NCBI GenBank assembly: GCA_012719445.1
Contig: JAAYAH010000005.1
Span: 1-41,219, forward strand
Direction of reading: 5' to 3'
From: Actinomycetales bacterium
Lineage (GTDB): Bacteria > Actinomycetota > Actinomycetes > Actinomycetales > Kineosporiaceae
DNA: 41,219 nucleotides
A program made the translations under genes and the position numbers. Shown here one piece after another: positions 14,845 through 22,858 of the stretch. A model generated the notes under the pieces. It worked only from the letters and a program-made list of their open reading frames with translations. It was not told where the DNA came from and made no database searches. Each line of letters begins with the position of its first letter. The first letter of the stretch is position 1.

Positions 14845-15345
14845 TCAGCGCAGCGCCTCCAGCATCTCCCCGAAGCCCACGGTGTCGCCGACCTCGGCCA
14901 GCACGCTGCCCGGGTCGTCGCCCTGGTCCTCCACGAGCCGGCGCAGGCTCCTGCCGCTCACCCCGAGGTCGTCGAGCAGGTCCGTCTCCCCGGCCCAGGC
15001 GGTGACCGCCGGTGCCTTGACGTCCTCCCCGTCCTCGTCGTCGGCGTCCTCGTCGTCGGAGCCGGGGTCCGTCTCCGCCGCGGGCGCGAGGACCTCCCCG
15101 TAGGAGCTGCGCGAGGCGGCGAAGAGGTCGGAGACGAACACCCGGGGGTCGTCCTCACCGTCGACCCGGACCAGGGCGAACCAGTCGTCCTCGTGCTCGA
15201 CGACCGCCAGCACGGGCTGGTCGTCGACCGCGACGGCTCGCAACGCGTCCGCGAGGTCGTCGAGGGTGACCGCGTCACTCACCTCGACGTCGCGTGCCTT
15301 CCAACTGCTCCCCACCCGGGCGAGCACAGCGGTGAAGTACGCCAC
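14845..15345 (-). CDS. tRNA adenosine deaminase-associated protein
   Basis: 166 residues. This family is found immediately upstream of tadA in many actinobacteria and named for that position; its function is unknown. Visible: a hydrophobic N-terminal strand (AYFTAVLARVG), LDDLADALRAVAVDDQPVLAVVEHEDDWFALVRVDG, a strongly acidic Asp/Glu linker near residues 90-110 and a helical C-terminus (DLLDDLGVSGRSLRRLVEDQGDDPGSVLAEVGD). The linker suggests a two-domain protein. Start GTG 15345 gives the family N-terminus V-A-Y-F. Confidence 0.8.
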   Translation of the reverse strand: MAYFTAVLARVGSSWKARDVEVSDAVTLDDLADALRAVAVDDQPVLAVVEHEDDWFALVRVDGEDDPRVFVSDLFAASRSSYGEVLAPAAETDPGSDDEDADDEDGEDVKAPAVTAWAGETDLLDDLGVSGRSLRRLVEDQGDDPGSVLAEVGDTVGFGEMLEALR

Positions 15346-15912
15346 GTGCCCATCGTGACACCGGTCGGGGTCCCAGGGCGAGAGTGGACCTCCGTCGACG
15401 GGATTCCGGCCCGCCGATCCCGTCGCTCCCCGCAGTCGGCACCCCGGCGCCGCCGACCGTCGCGATGTGAACACTCGGTCCCGAGAGGTGACCGATGAGT
15501 GAACAGTGACCCCCTTTGGTATCCCCCCGTGCACGTCTTTACACCATGCGTCCACCGTGCTAGCAGAGAGTCGAAAACCCGCGATTCTCCCCGGGGAGCC
15601 GAGCACAGTGCGTCACTCCAATGGAGTAACATGGCTCACGCGCTACACAGTGGTGTGATCACACTACGGTCTGTAGAATTCGGGTGTTCCACCCTAATCG
15701 CCACATAGAACCATGCATCGAGGGGTGGGGCGCGGAAATCGTCCACGGGAGGCAGCCGAGCAACCGACCGAACCCGAACGCCAACAGCGCCCGGACGACC
15801 CCATGCGCACGCGGTCTCACGCGGGCATGGCGCGCCTCCCCCACTCCGACCATGGATGAGGGGATCTTGTGGTCGTCGACCCTTTGTTGGAGCGAGCCCG
15901 AGGAGGCGGATT
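15346..15912. other. Long intergenic region with promoter and long leader of the PH-domain operon
   Basis: 567 bp without a supported gene. Locally less GC-rich than its surroundings. Contains a clear promoter with an overlapping palindrome at 15651-15679 (separate entry), a small hairpin GGGTG-TTC-CACCC (15682-15694) at the inferred transcript start, and then about 220 nt of leader to GTG 15913 in which no known riboswitch is recognised. Confidence 0.5.
15651..15679 (+). promoter_or_regulatory. Promoter with GTGTGATCACAC palindrome between -35 and -10
   Basis: TAGAAT (15674-15679) is a good -10; TGGTGT (15651-15656) sits 17 bp upstream as a weak -35. The perfect 12-bp palindrome GTGTGATCACAC (15653-15664) overlaps the -35 and spacer, where a bound protein would block polymerase. 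The TGTGA/TCACA half-sites recall Crp/Fnr-family sites, but the 6-bp centre of those sites is missing, so the regulator is not assigned. Confidence 0.5.
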
Positions 15913-16083
15913 GTGTCCCCTCGCACGAAGAAGGTTCTCACTATCATCCTGGTCGCCTTTGCCGTGTACGCCGTGTACTCGGATCCGACACAGGCAGCCG
16001 AGGCGGTCCGGACCGTGTTCGACGCATTGATGACGGCTCTGGGATCCGTCGGCAACTTCTTCGACCAGCTGCTCTCGGGCTGA
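15913..16083 (+). CDS. Small single-helix membrane protein
   Basis: 56 residues: SPRTKKVLTIILVAFAVYAVYSDP forms one membrane helix after a basic N-terminus; the rest (QAAEAVRTVFDALMTALGSVGNFFDQLL) is an amphipathic helix. A short protein of this pattern precedes PH-domain genes in many actinobacteria. Start GTG 15913 follows AGGAGG with 6 nt spacing; the stop is 3 nt before the PH-domain gene, so the two are one operon. Function unknown. Confidence 0.8.
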   Translation: MSPRTKKVLTIILVAFAVYAVYSDPTQAAEAVRTVFDALMTALGSVGNFFDQLLSG

Positions 16084-16086
16084 GCC

Positions 16087-16680
16087 GTGGCCGTCAAGGC
16101 GATCAGGCCACCCAGGGAGCTCTTCCGCTACCTGGTACCGGAGGAGCGCATCGTCGTGATCCAGCGCGAGCACTGGATCGCCATAGCGACTCCGCTGGCG
16201 CTCCCGTTCCTGTGGCTGTTCGTCCTCGGCTGGCTCGACCAGACTCTCGACCAGGGGAGCCGCTTCCTCATGGAAGTCGCCATGTGGGTCTGGTTCGGGC
16301 TGCTGGTGAGGTCCGTGTGGAAGCTCCTCGACTGGCGGCTGAACCTCTTCGTCGCCACCGACCGGCGACTCCTCAACACCTACGGGATCATCACCCGGAA
16401 GGTCGCGATGATGCCGCTCGCCAAGGTCACGGACATGAGCTACGTCCGTACCATCCCAGGGAAGCTCCTGGGTTACGGAACGTTCCGGTTGGAGTCGGCG
16501 GGGCAGGACCAGGCACTGAGCACGATCAAGTACGTCCCCCGGCCCGACGAGACCTACCGGCTCATCACCACCGAGATCTTCCGGCCGCCGGCACGGCGGG
16601 TGGCGGACGCGAAACCGCCCGCGGGCAGCGGGTCGGCGCTGCCCGTCGTCGAGCCGGACGACGTGTGGTGGCGGCGCTGA
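16087..16680 (+). CDS. Bacterial PH-domain membrane protein
   Basis: 197 residues. Two membrane helices (about 30-52 and 62-80), then a bPH2/YdbS-like domain: NLFVATDRRLLNTYGIITRKVAMMPLAKVTDMSYV, with the family pattern T-D-R-R-L then G-x-x-x-x-x-x-x-x-(P/L)-x-x-x-I/V-x-D. Function in bacteria is not established; members are linked to membrane stress or protein interaction at the membrane. GTG start 3 nt after the small membrane gene. Ends just before a strong terminator hairpin shared with the convergent lacI-type gene. Confidence 0.85.
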   Translation: MAVKAIRPPRELFRYLVPEERIVVIQREHWIAIATPLALPFLWLFVLGWLDQTLDQGSRFLMEVAMWVWFGLLVRSVWKLLDWRLNLFVATDRRLLNTYGIITRKVAMMPLAKVTDMSYVRTIPGKLLGYGTFRLESAGQDQALSTIKYVPRPDETYRLITTEIFRPPARRVADAKPPAGSGSALPVVEPDDVWWRR

Positions 16681-16718
16681 GCCGCTGAGCCCGCAGCAGC
16701 ACGGGAGCAGCACCAGGT

Positions 16719-16753
16719 GAACGGACGGCCGGGCAGTGCCCGGCCGTCTGTTC
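16719..16753. terminator. Bidirectional terminator hairpin
   Basis: GAACGGACGGCCGGGC (16719-16734) pairs with GCCCGGCCGTCTGTTC (16738-16753), 16 bp with one G-T pair and a 3-nt loop, between the convergent PH-domain and LacI-type genes; it overlaps the LacI stop codon by 2 bp. Confidence 0.8.
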
Positions 16754-17858
16754 ACGCCGAGGAGCGCCGTACCAGTTCGGTCGACAGGACCACCTGGCCG
16801 TCCACCGTGCTCTCCCCGCGGATCCTGGCCAGCAGGATCCGGACCATGAGCTTCCCCAACTCGTCCACCGGCTGCCGGACGGTGGTCAGCGGGGGGTCGG
16901 CCAGCCGCGCGGCCGGGGCGTCCTCGAACCCCACCACCGCGACATCCTGCGGCACCCGCCGACCGGCCATCCGCAGGGCCCGCAGCGCGCCCAGCGCCAT
17001 GAGATCCGACGCGGCGAACACCGCGTCGATGGTGGGCAGGCGGTGGAGCAGGTCCCTCATCGCGATGTAGCCCGACACCTCGGTGAAGTCACCGAAGACG
17101 ACGCTCGTCGCCCGGGCGGGCAGGCCCGCAGCGGCGAGCGCATCCGTCCAGCCGAGCATCCTGTCCCGGCCGGGACTCATGTCCTGGGGGCCGGCGATGG
17201 TGACGATCTCCCGTCGGCCGAGGCCGGTCAGGTGCTCGACGGCCGCTCGAGCGCCCCCGCGGTTGTCCACGTCGACCCAGCAGCCGGGCGCGTTCGTTCC
17301 GGAACTCTGCTCGGTTTCGACCGGTACGGTGCCGCGGCCTGCCGTCACCACCGGGATGCCAGCGCGTTCGAGTTCGGCCGGCATCGGGTCGCCGTCCCGG
17401 AGCGAGATGAGCAGGACGCCGTCGAGGTGCCGGCCGGCAGCGAACCTCACCAACTGCTCGCGCTCCCGGTCGCCCCTGGCCAGCGCCAGCACGAGCTGGG
17501 TGCTGGCCGCCGACAGCTCGCGGTGGACCGTGCGCATCATCGCGGCGAAGAACGGATCGGTGAACAGCCGCTGGTCCGACTCGGAGATGACAAGCGCGAC
17601 CGAGTCGCTGCGGCCGAGGACGAGTGACCTGGCGGTGAGGTTGGGCCGGTAGCCGAGTTCCGCCGCGGCCCGGATCACCGCGTCGACGGCCCTGCTGCTC
17701 ACGTTGGGCTCACCGTTGAGAGCCCGGCTCGCCGTCCCCCGGGAGACACCGGCAGCCGCGGCGACCATCTCCAGCGTCGGTCGGGCCGGTCGTGACGGCT
17801 GACCGACGCCCACCGCGACCCCGGTGCTGCCCGGCGACGCGCCACTCGCCTCGGCCAC
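16752..17858 (-). CDS. LacI-family transcriptional regulator (CebR-like)
   Basis: About 368 residues. The LacI helix-turn-helix lies near residues 28-49 (PTLEMVAAAAGVSRGTASRALNG), with GYRPNLTARSLV as hinge, then the periplasmic-binding-protein-like sensor domain (DGVLLISLRDGD, VDVDNRGGARAAVEHLTGLGRR, AVFAASDLMALGALRAL, VVGFEDAPAARLADPPLTTVRQP). The V-S-R-G-T-A-S-R recognition helix is that of the actinobacterial CebR group, and a CebR-type operator lies in the upstream region shared with the transporter operon. Start uncertain: GTG 17858 and GTG 17873 are both in frame with weak Shine-Dalgarno sequences. Expected to release the operator when a beta-linked oligosaccharide binds. Confidence 0.85.
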   Translation of the reverse strand: MAEASGASPGSTGVAVGVGQPSRPARPTLEMVAAAAGVSRGTASRALNGEPNVSSRAVDAVIRAAAELGYRPNLTARSLVLGRSDSVALVISESDQRLFTDPFFAAMMRTVHRELSAASTQLVLALARGDREREQLVRFAAGRHLDGVLLISLRDGDPMPAELERAGIPVVTAGRGTVPVETEQSSGTNAPGCWVDVDNRGGARAAVEHLTGLGRREIVTIAGPQDMSPGRDRMLGWTDALAAAGLPARATSVVFGDFTEVSGYIAMRDLLHRLPTIDAVFAASDLMALGALRALRMAGRRVPQDVAVVGFEDAPAARLADPPLTTVRQPVDELGKLMVRILLARIRGESTVDGQVVLSTELVRRSSA

Positions 17859-18564
17859 ACCCCTCACCACCTGTCTCCCGGGCGGCACGGTCCGTCTCGA
17901 CCGGTACCGGTACATCTCCGGAGACGGACGGCGTGTCGCCGCCGCGGTGGCCCTGGCCTGTCGGGTGCCGGGCGGCCCGCGGGACGTGCACCCGTCCCCG
18001 GTCGCCGCCACGCCTGTTCCGGGCACGCCGGCGGTGGGACCTCGCGCGCCGATCCCACGCCGGGACGTCGCCACCCGCCCGCGATCGCGACCGCCCGGGC
18101 CGGGCCCCCGGGCTGCCGAACGGCCCTGGCCGTGGTCGTGGGAGCCGGACGTGGTGGGCCGTGGCGAGGTCGGACGGGTGGAGAGCAGTGCTCCGGCTGG
18201 GAGCGCTCCCAGAATGGACGTCGACGCACAACCGGTCAAGAGACGTCGACCGAGCCCTCCGGAGCCCGGCCGACCGGTGCGCCACCGCGGCGCGACGGAC
18301 ACCGGGAGAGCCCCTGCCGAGGTCACGAGCACGTCGTCACGCAGAGCGAGAGGGTGTGACCTCAGAGAATCGTGGGTCGCCGCAAAAGGCGGGACGTCAG
18401 TCCCTGACTACGCCCCGTATGTCCGCATCGCCTCACACCCCTGCAGGCCGTTACGGAGGGGTTACCTGATCGTGACCGCTGCATCGTTGACGAGCCACGA
18501 GGCCAGGAGCCATCTTCGTGGGGCGCCCACCATGAGCGCGATCCCAACCGTTTGAAGGAGCCAC
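17859..18564. other. Divergent regulatory region of the LacI regulator and sugar transporter operon
   Basis: 706 bp with no supported gene. It contains the CebR-type operator (18197-18212). The stretch 18390-18480 is less GC-rich and probably holds the transporter promoter; no confident -10/-35 pair is claimed. GAAGGAG at 18554-18560 is the ribosome binding site for the solute-binding protein. Confidence 0.5.
18197..18212. promoter_or_regulatory. CebR-type LacI operator
   Basis: CTGGGAGCGCTCCCAG is a perfect 16-bp palindrome and contains TGGGAGCGCTCCCA, the published Streptomyces CebR box. It lies between the LacI-type gene and the solute-binding protein gene, roughly 340 bp from each start. 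Confidence 0.88.
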
Positions 18565-19869
18565 ATGATGTCCTCCCGGAAGCGCTGGATCCGGGCTGCG
18601 GCCGTCGGTGCAGCGAGCGCACTGCTCCTCGCCGCCTGCGGCGGCGACGACGGAGACGGTGGAGGCAGCACGCCCACCGCGACGAACACCGGTCCCGTCA
18701 CCCTGAAGATCAACTACTGGGGCGAGTTCGGGTTCAAGGAGCTCAAGGCCAAGTGGGAAGCTGACCACCCGAACATCAAGCTGTCCCTGAACCCGGGTGA
18801 CTACGCCAAGACGCAGGACTCGCTGGCCCAGTACCTGGTGGCCGGTTCCGGTGCCCCCGACGTCACCGCCATCGACGAGGGTTACATCGTCAAGTTCCGC
18901 AACATGTCGGACTACTTCGTCAACGTTCTCGACATGCCGGGCGGCAAGGACCGCGAGAAGGACTACCTCCCCTGGAAGTGGAAGCAGTCCATGTCCGCCG
19001 ACGGCAAGGTGAACATCGGTCTGGGCACCGACATCGGTGGCCAGGCGATGTGCTACCGCCGCGACCTGTTCAAGAAGGCCGGTCTCCCGACCGAGCGTGA
19101 CGAGGTCGGCGCCCTGTGGCCCACGTGGGACGCCTTCATCGAGGAAGGCAAGAAGTACGTCAAGGCCACCGGTGGCAAGAAGAAGTTCATCGACGACATG
19201 GTGAACGTCTTCAACCCGGTTCTGTCCCAGCAGCCCGTCGGCTACTTCGACACCTCCGAGAACCTGCAGCTCGACGGCGGCCCGAAGGTCGCTTGGGACA
19301 CCGCGACGAAGACCTACTCCGAGGGCATCTCGGCCAACCTCACCGCGTGGAGCGCGGAGTGGACCGCCGGCTTCGCCAACGGTGACTTCGCCGTTCTCGC
19401 CTGCCCCGCGTGGATGCTCGGTCACATCCAGACCTCTGCTCCCAAGACCACTGGCAAGTGGGACATCGCCACGATTCCTGGTGGCGGCGGCAACTGGGGC
19501 GGCTCGTTCCTGTCCATCCCGAAGCAGGGCAAGAACATCCAGCAGGCGTGGGAGTTCGTGAACTGGGTGACCCAGCCCCCGCAGCAGCTCGAGATCTTCA
19601 AGACGGTCGGCAACCTCCCGTCGCAGCCGGCGATCTGGACCGACCAGTCCTTCCAGGACTACAAGAAGGAGTTCTTCAACAACGCGCCCACCGGCGTGAT
19701 CTTCGCCAAGACGGCCGAGGGTCTCCAGCCGCAGTACCTGGGCAAGAAGAACAACGAGGTCCGGGACGCGATCCAGAAGGTCCTGACCAAGGTGCAGCAG
19801 GGCAAGACCGACCCGGTCAAGGGTTGGGAAGAGGCGAAGAAGGAGGCAGAGGCGGCGGCACAGAAGTGA
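18565..19869 (+). CDS. Sugar ABC transporter solute-binding lipoprotein (CebE-like)
   Basis: 434 residues. Lipoprotein signal peptide with lipobox LAAC (Cys25), Gly/Asp linker, then a family 1 extracellular solute-binding domain (KINYWGEFGFKELKAKWEADHPNIKL...YLVAGSGAPDVTAIDEGYI...). Captures an oligosaccharide outside the membrane; the CebR-type operator points to cello- or other beta-oligosaccharides, while neighbouring GH26 and GH27 genes point to manno-oligosaccharides. ATG 18568 is an equally good start (better spacing from GAAGGAG). Codon use is visibly different from neighbours, with many GGT, CGT, GTT and AAG codons, as in very highly expressed genes. Followed by a 15-bp hairpin before the permease genes. 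Confidence 0.93.
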   Translation: MMSSRKRWIRAAAVGAASALLLAACGGDDGDGGGSTPTATNTGPVTLKINYWGEFGFKELKAKWEADHPNIKLSLNPGDYAKTQDSLAQYLVAGSGAPDVTAIDEGYIVKFRNMSDYFVNVLDMPGGKDREKDYLPWKWKQSMSADGKVNIGLGTDIGGQAMCYRRDLFKKAGLPTERDEVGALWPTWDAFIEEGKKYVKATGGKKKFIDDMVNVFNPVLSQQPVGYFDTSENLQLDGGPKVAWDTATKTYSEGISANLTAWSAEWTAGFANGDFAVLACPAWMLGHIQTSAPKTTGKWDIATIPGGGGNWGGSFLSIPKQGKNIQQAWEFVNWVTQPPQQLEIFKTVGNLPSQPAIWTDQSFQDYKKEFFNNAPTGVIFAKTAEGLQPQYLGKKNNEVRDAIQKVLTKVQQGKTDPVKGWEEAKKEAEAAAQK

Positions 19870-19887
19870 CCGAAGCCTAGCCCCGAC

Positions 19888-19928
19888 GTGGCGGGGGCGG
19901 GTTGCCAGTGGGCACCCGCCCCCGCCAC
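19888..19928 (+). terminator. Intra-operon hairpin after the solute-binding protein gene
   Basis: GTGGCGGGGGCGGGT (19888-19902) pairs perfectly with ACCCGCCCCCGCCAC (19914-19928), 11-nt loop. No T tract follows. Its place between binding-protein and permease genes fits partial termination or 3'-end protection giving excess binding protein, as known for malE-malF type operons. Confidence 0.7.
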
Positions 19929-20026
19929 GGCCACGCCTGGTCGTCTATCGTCCCCGGGCGTAACCCCCACCGCGCAGGGCAGGCGCTGCGCTGGACCTGC
20001 GTGGGCAGCACCTGACAGGAGGCACG

Positions 20027-21019
20027 ATGTCCGCTCCCAGCGCCGAGGTCCTAGGCCCGGCTGCCGGTCGGACCGGTGAGCCACGCCGCGGCGGAGGCCG
20101 TTCCCGGTCCACATGGCGTTCCAACCTCAGCAAGTTCGATCTGAAGTTCACGCCGTACATTCTGATCTCCCCGTTCTACGTCCTGTTCATCGCGTTCGGG
20201 CTGTTCCCCCTCGGCTACAACCTCTATGCAGCCCTGCACTTCAACGACCTGGACGACCAGGAATTCGGATGGGCGGGGCTCGCCCAGTTCGAGAGAGCCC
20301 TCGACGACAGCGACTTCTTCCACACCATCCGCACCACCTTCGGGCTCTTCCTGCTCTCCAGCGTCCCGCAGATCATCACGGCGCTCTGCCTCGCGGCCAT
20401 CCTCAACCGCAAGCTGCGGATGCAGACCCTGCTCCGGATGGGCGTCCTGCTCCCCTTCATCACCCCGATCACCGCGTCGACGTTCGTCTTCGCCACGGTG
20501 TTCGCCAAGAAGAGCGGGATCGCGAACTGGGTCATCTCCAGCCTCGGATTCGAGACCATCGACTGGCGGGCCGATACCTGGTCCTCCTGGTTCGCCATCA
20601 TCACCATGGTGAACTGGCGGTGGACCGGCTACTGGGCGATCATCTTCCTCGCCGCCATGCAGTCGATCTCCAAGGAGCTCTACGAGGCGGCGACCATCGA
20701 CGGTGCGGGTCCGTGGCGGCAGTTCTGGCGGCTGACCGTCCCGCTCATCCGACCGGCCATCGTCTTCGCGGTCGTGATGAGCTCCATCGGCGGGCTCCAG
20801 CTCTTCACCGAGCCGTTGCTGTTCGACCTCAACGTCGCGGATGCCGGTGGTGGTGCGGACGGCCAGTGGCAGACGGTACAGATGTACATCTTCCGGGTGG
20901 CCTGGCGGAACATGAACCTCGGCTACGCGGCGGCGCTCTCCTGGATCCTGTTCCTCATCATCGTCGTCGTCGCGGCCACGTTCTCCCTCCTCACCAACCG
21001 GATCGGAGGTCGCAAGTGA
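20027..21019 (+). CDS. Sugar ABC transporter permease (MalF/CebF type)
   Basis: 330 residues, six membrane helices; cytoplasmic N-terminal extension of about 40 residues. The BPD_transp_1 ATPase-contact loop is EAATIDGAGPWRQFWRLTVP, with the conserved EAAxxDGA. CebF-like features include YILISPFYVLFIAFGLFPLGYNLY near the start. Start ATG 20027 has ACAGGAGG upstream. Overlaps the next permease gene by 4 bp. It forms the membrane channel with that permease. Confidence 0.93.
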   Translation: MSAPSAEVLGPAAGRTGEPRRGGGRSRSTWRSNLSKFDLKFTPYILISPFYVLFIAFGLFPLGYNLYAALHFNDLDDQEFGWAGLAQFERALDDSDFFHTIRTTFGLFLLSSVPQIITALCLAAILNRKLRMQTLLRMGVLLPFITPITASTFVFATVFAKKSGIANWVISSLGFETIDWRADTWSSWFAIITMVNWRWTGYWAIIFLAAMQSISKELYEAATIDGAGPWRQFWRLTVPLIRPAIVFAVVMSSIGGLQLFTEPLLFDLNVADAGGGADGQWQTVQMYIFRVAWRNMNLGYAAALSWILFLIIVVVAATFSLLTNRIGGRK

Positions 21020-21915
21020 GCACCACCGTCGTCGCACCGCGCCGGGACGTCAACGCCCGGCGCGCCCGCAGGATGGGAAGGGCGCCCTCCGACACCCCGG
21101 CGTCGTTCTGGAACTACGTCCTCCTGATCGCCATCTTCGTGGTCTCCGCGTTCCCGCTCTACTGGATGTTCGTCGTGGGTTCCGGGACCAACGAGGAACT
21201 GGGGAAGATCCCGCCGAACGTCGTCCCGCAGGGCAGGTTCGGGGACAACCTCGACAAGGTCCTCAACACCCAGAACGCGCACTTCGTCGCCTCTCTGATC
21301 AACAGCCTGGTCGTGTCCATCGTGGTCACGGTCTCGGTGCTGTTCTTCTGCTCCCTGGCGGGGTTCGCGTTCGCGAAACTGCGGTTCCGTGGGCGCACCG
21401 CGCTGCTGCTGCTCCTCATCGGAACCATGACGATCCCGAGCCAGCTCGGGGTGGTCGCGTTGTACATCCTGATGACGAAGATCAACTTCAACCAGACGCT
21501 CTGGGCGGTCATCGTCCCGGGCCTGGTCACGGCGTTCGGCGTGTTCTACATGCGTCAGTTCATCGAGGACGCCATCCCCGACGAGATCATCGAGGCGGCC
21601 AGGGTCGACGGGGCGTCGACCTTCGGCACCTACTGGTACATCATCGTGCCGACCCTTCGGCCGGCAGCCGGCGTGCTCGGTCTGCTGACGTTCGTCCAGA
21701 CCTGGAACGACTTCCAGTGGCCGCTGATCACCCTGCAGGGAGGTGACACGCTCACCGTCCAGGTGGCGCTGAGCAACCTCGCCACCGGGGTCCTCATCGA
21801 CTACTCGATCGTGCTCTGCGGCTCCGTCCTGGCGACCATCCCGCTGCTGATCCTGTTCCTCGTGGCAGGCAAGCAGATCGTCGCCGGCATCATGGAGGGC
21901 GCCGTCAAGGCGTGA
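21016..21915 (+). CDS. Sugar ABC transporter permease (MalG/CebG type)
   Basis: 299 residues, six membrane helices, EAARVDGAS contact loop. GTG start overlaps the stop of the first permease (GTGA), with GGAGG upstream; translational coupling. No ATPase gene follows; in this group the ATPase MsiK is encoded elsewhere and shared by several sugar transporters. The operon ends at a 19-bp hairpin shared with the convergent acyltransferase. Confidence 0.93.
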   Translation: MSTTVVAPRRDVNARRARRMGRAPSDTPASFWNYVLLIAIFVVSAFPLYWMFVVGSGTNEELGKIPPNVVPQGRFGDNLDKVLNTQNAHFVASLINSLVVSIVVTVSVLFFCSLAGFAFAKLRFRGRTALLLLLIGTMTIPSQLGVVALYILMTKINFNQTLWAVIVPGLVTAFGVFYMRQFIEDAIPDEIIEAARVDGASTFGTYWYIIVPTLRPAAGVLGLLTFVQTWNDFQWPLITLQGGDTLTVQVALSNLATGVLIDYSIVLCGSVLATIPLLILFLVAGKQIVAGIMEGAVKA

Positions 21916-21985
21916 TCCCTGGTCGCGGTCACCGGCCCCGCAGCGATGCGTTGCCGGCCCGCGACGGCGACACCAGAAGGGGACC

Positions 21986-22026
21986 GTGAGGGAGCGGCCG
22001 GGTCACCGACCCGGCCGCTCCCTCAC
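21986..22026. terminator. Bidirectional terminator with perfect 19-bp stem
   Basis: GTGAGGGAGCGGCCGGGTC (21986-22004) pairs with GACCCGGCCGCTCCCTCAC (22008-22026), 3-nt loop, between the sugar permease gene and the convergent acyltransferase gene; one arm lies inside the last codons of the acyltransferase. Confidence 0.88.
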
Positions 22027-22743
22027 GTCCAGGGCCGCCGCCTCCTCGGGCGTCGGCGCCGTCCCGCCGAGGTGGGCCGGCAACCACCAGGAGTCCTCGG
22101 GACCGGAGGGCCGGTCGGGGTACCCGCGCTGCAGCCCGTCGAGCAGCGAGCTCATCCGCCGGGCCAGCTCCCGCGTCGCGGCCTCGTGGTCATCGCGCTT
22201 CCCCGGGGTCATCGGCTCGCCGACCACCATCGTGATCGCCTTGCCCCGCGACCAGTCCCGGGAGCGTCCCTTGGTCCAGACCCGCTGGCTCCCCCACACC
22301 GCCATCGGCACCAGCGGGACGCCGGCCGCAGCCGCCATCCTGACCGCGCCGTTCTTCAGCTCCTTCACGGTGAAGGAGCGGCTGATGGTCGCCTCGGGGA
22401 ACAGCCCGACGACCTCTCCGGCCCGGAGCATCCGCACCGAGTCCCGGAAGGCGCCGGTGCCCGCAGCCCGATCCACCGGGATGTGGTGCATCCCCCGCAT
22501 GAGCGGGCCGCCCAGCCAGTGGTCGAACACGGAGTCCTTGCACAGGAACCGCACCAGCCGCCCGCGTTCCCTGGCCGCCAGCCCGCAGAAGGCGAAGTCG
22601 AGGTAGCCCAGGTGATTGCTGGCCAGGACGACCCCGCCTGCACGGGGTAGGTTCTCGGTCCCCTCGATGGCGAACCGGAGCCCGAGCGCCCTGAACACGC
22701 CGCGTGCGAAAACGATCACAGGTGGGTAGACCAGATCCCTCAC
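22003..22743 (-). CDS. 1-acyl-sn-glycerol-3-phosphate acyltransferase family (PlsC)
   Basis: 246 residues. Lysophospholipid acyltransferase motifs: NHLGYLDF (motif I; NHxxxxD with Asp), FPEATIS (motif III, FPEG-like with Ala instead of Gly), and VPLVPMAVWGSQRVW (motif IV). Transfers acyl groups to lysophosphatidate in membrane lipid synthesis; the exact substrate is not fixed. Start GTG 22743 is supported by a leaderless -10 (TAGGCT) 7 nt upstream. Unrelated to the polysaccharide genes around it. Confidence 0.88.
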   Translation of the reverse strand: MRDLVYPPVIVFARGVFRALGLRFAIEGTENLPRAGGVVLASNHLGYLDFAFCGLAARERGRLVRFLCKDSVFDHWLGGPLMRGMHHIPVDRAAGTGAFRDSVRMLRAGEVVGLFPEATISRSFTVKELKNGAVRMAAAAGVPLVPMAVWGSQRVWTKGRSRDWSRGKAITMVVGEPMTPGKRDDHEAATRELARRMSSLLDGLQRGYPDRPSGPEDSWWLPAHLGGTAPTPEEAAALDVRERPGR

Positions 22744-22750
22744 GCCGGGC

Positions 22751-22764
22751 AGCCTAGCTAGGCT
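22751..22764 (-). promoter_or_regulatory. AGCCTAGCTAGGCT palindrome overlapping a leaderless -10
   Basis: A perfect 14-bp palindrome containing the otherwise rare tetramer CTAG. Read on the minus strand its end is TAGGCT, a TAnnnT hexamer 7 nt before GTG 22743. It could be only a strong -10, or an operator over the promoter. Confidence 0.45.
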
Positions 22765-22858
22765 CGCTGCGGGACCGCGCCGTCCGCCCGGCGGGTCGCC
22801 ACCCGGCGCACGCAGCTCCACCGTCCGCCAGCACCTGCCGTACTCCGGAGGCACTCCT

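Noticed and set aside
15680-15912. Known riboswitch in the leader of the PH-domain operon
   Set aside because: No consensus of any riboswitch class I know could be matched.
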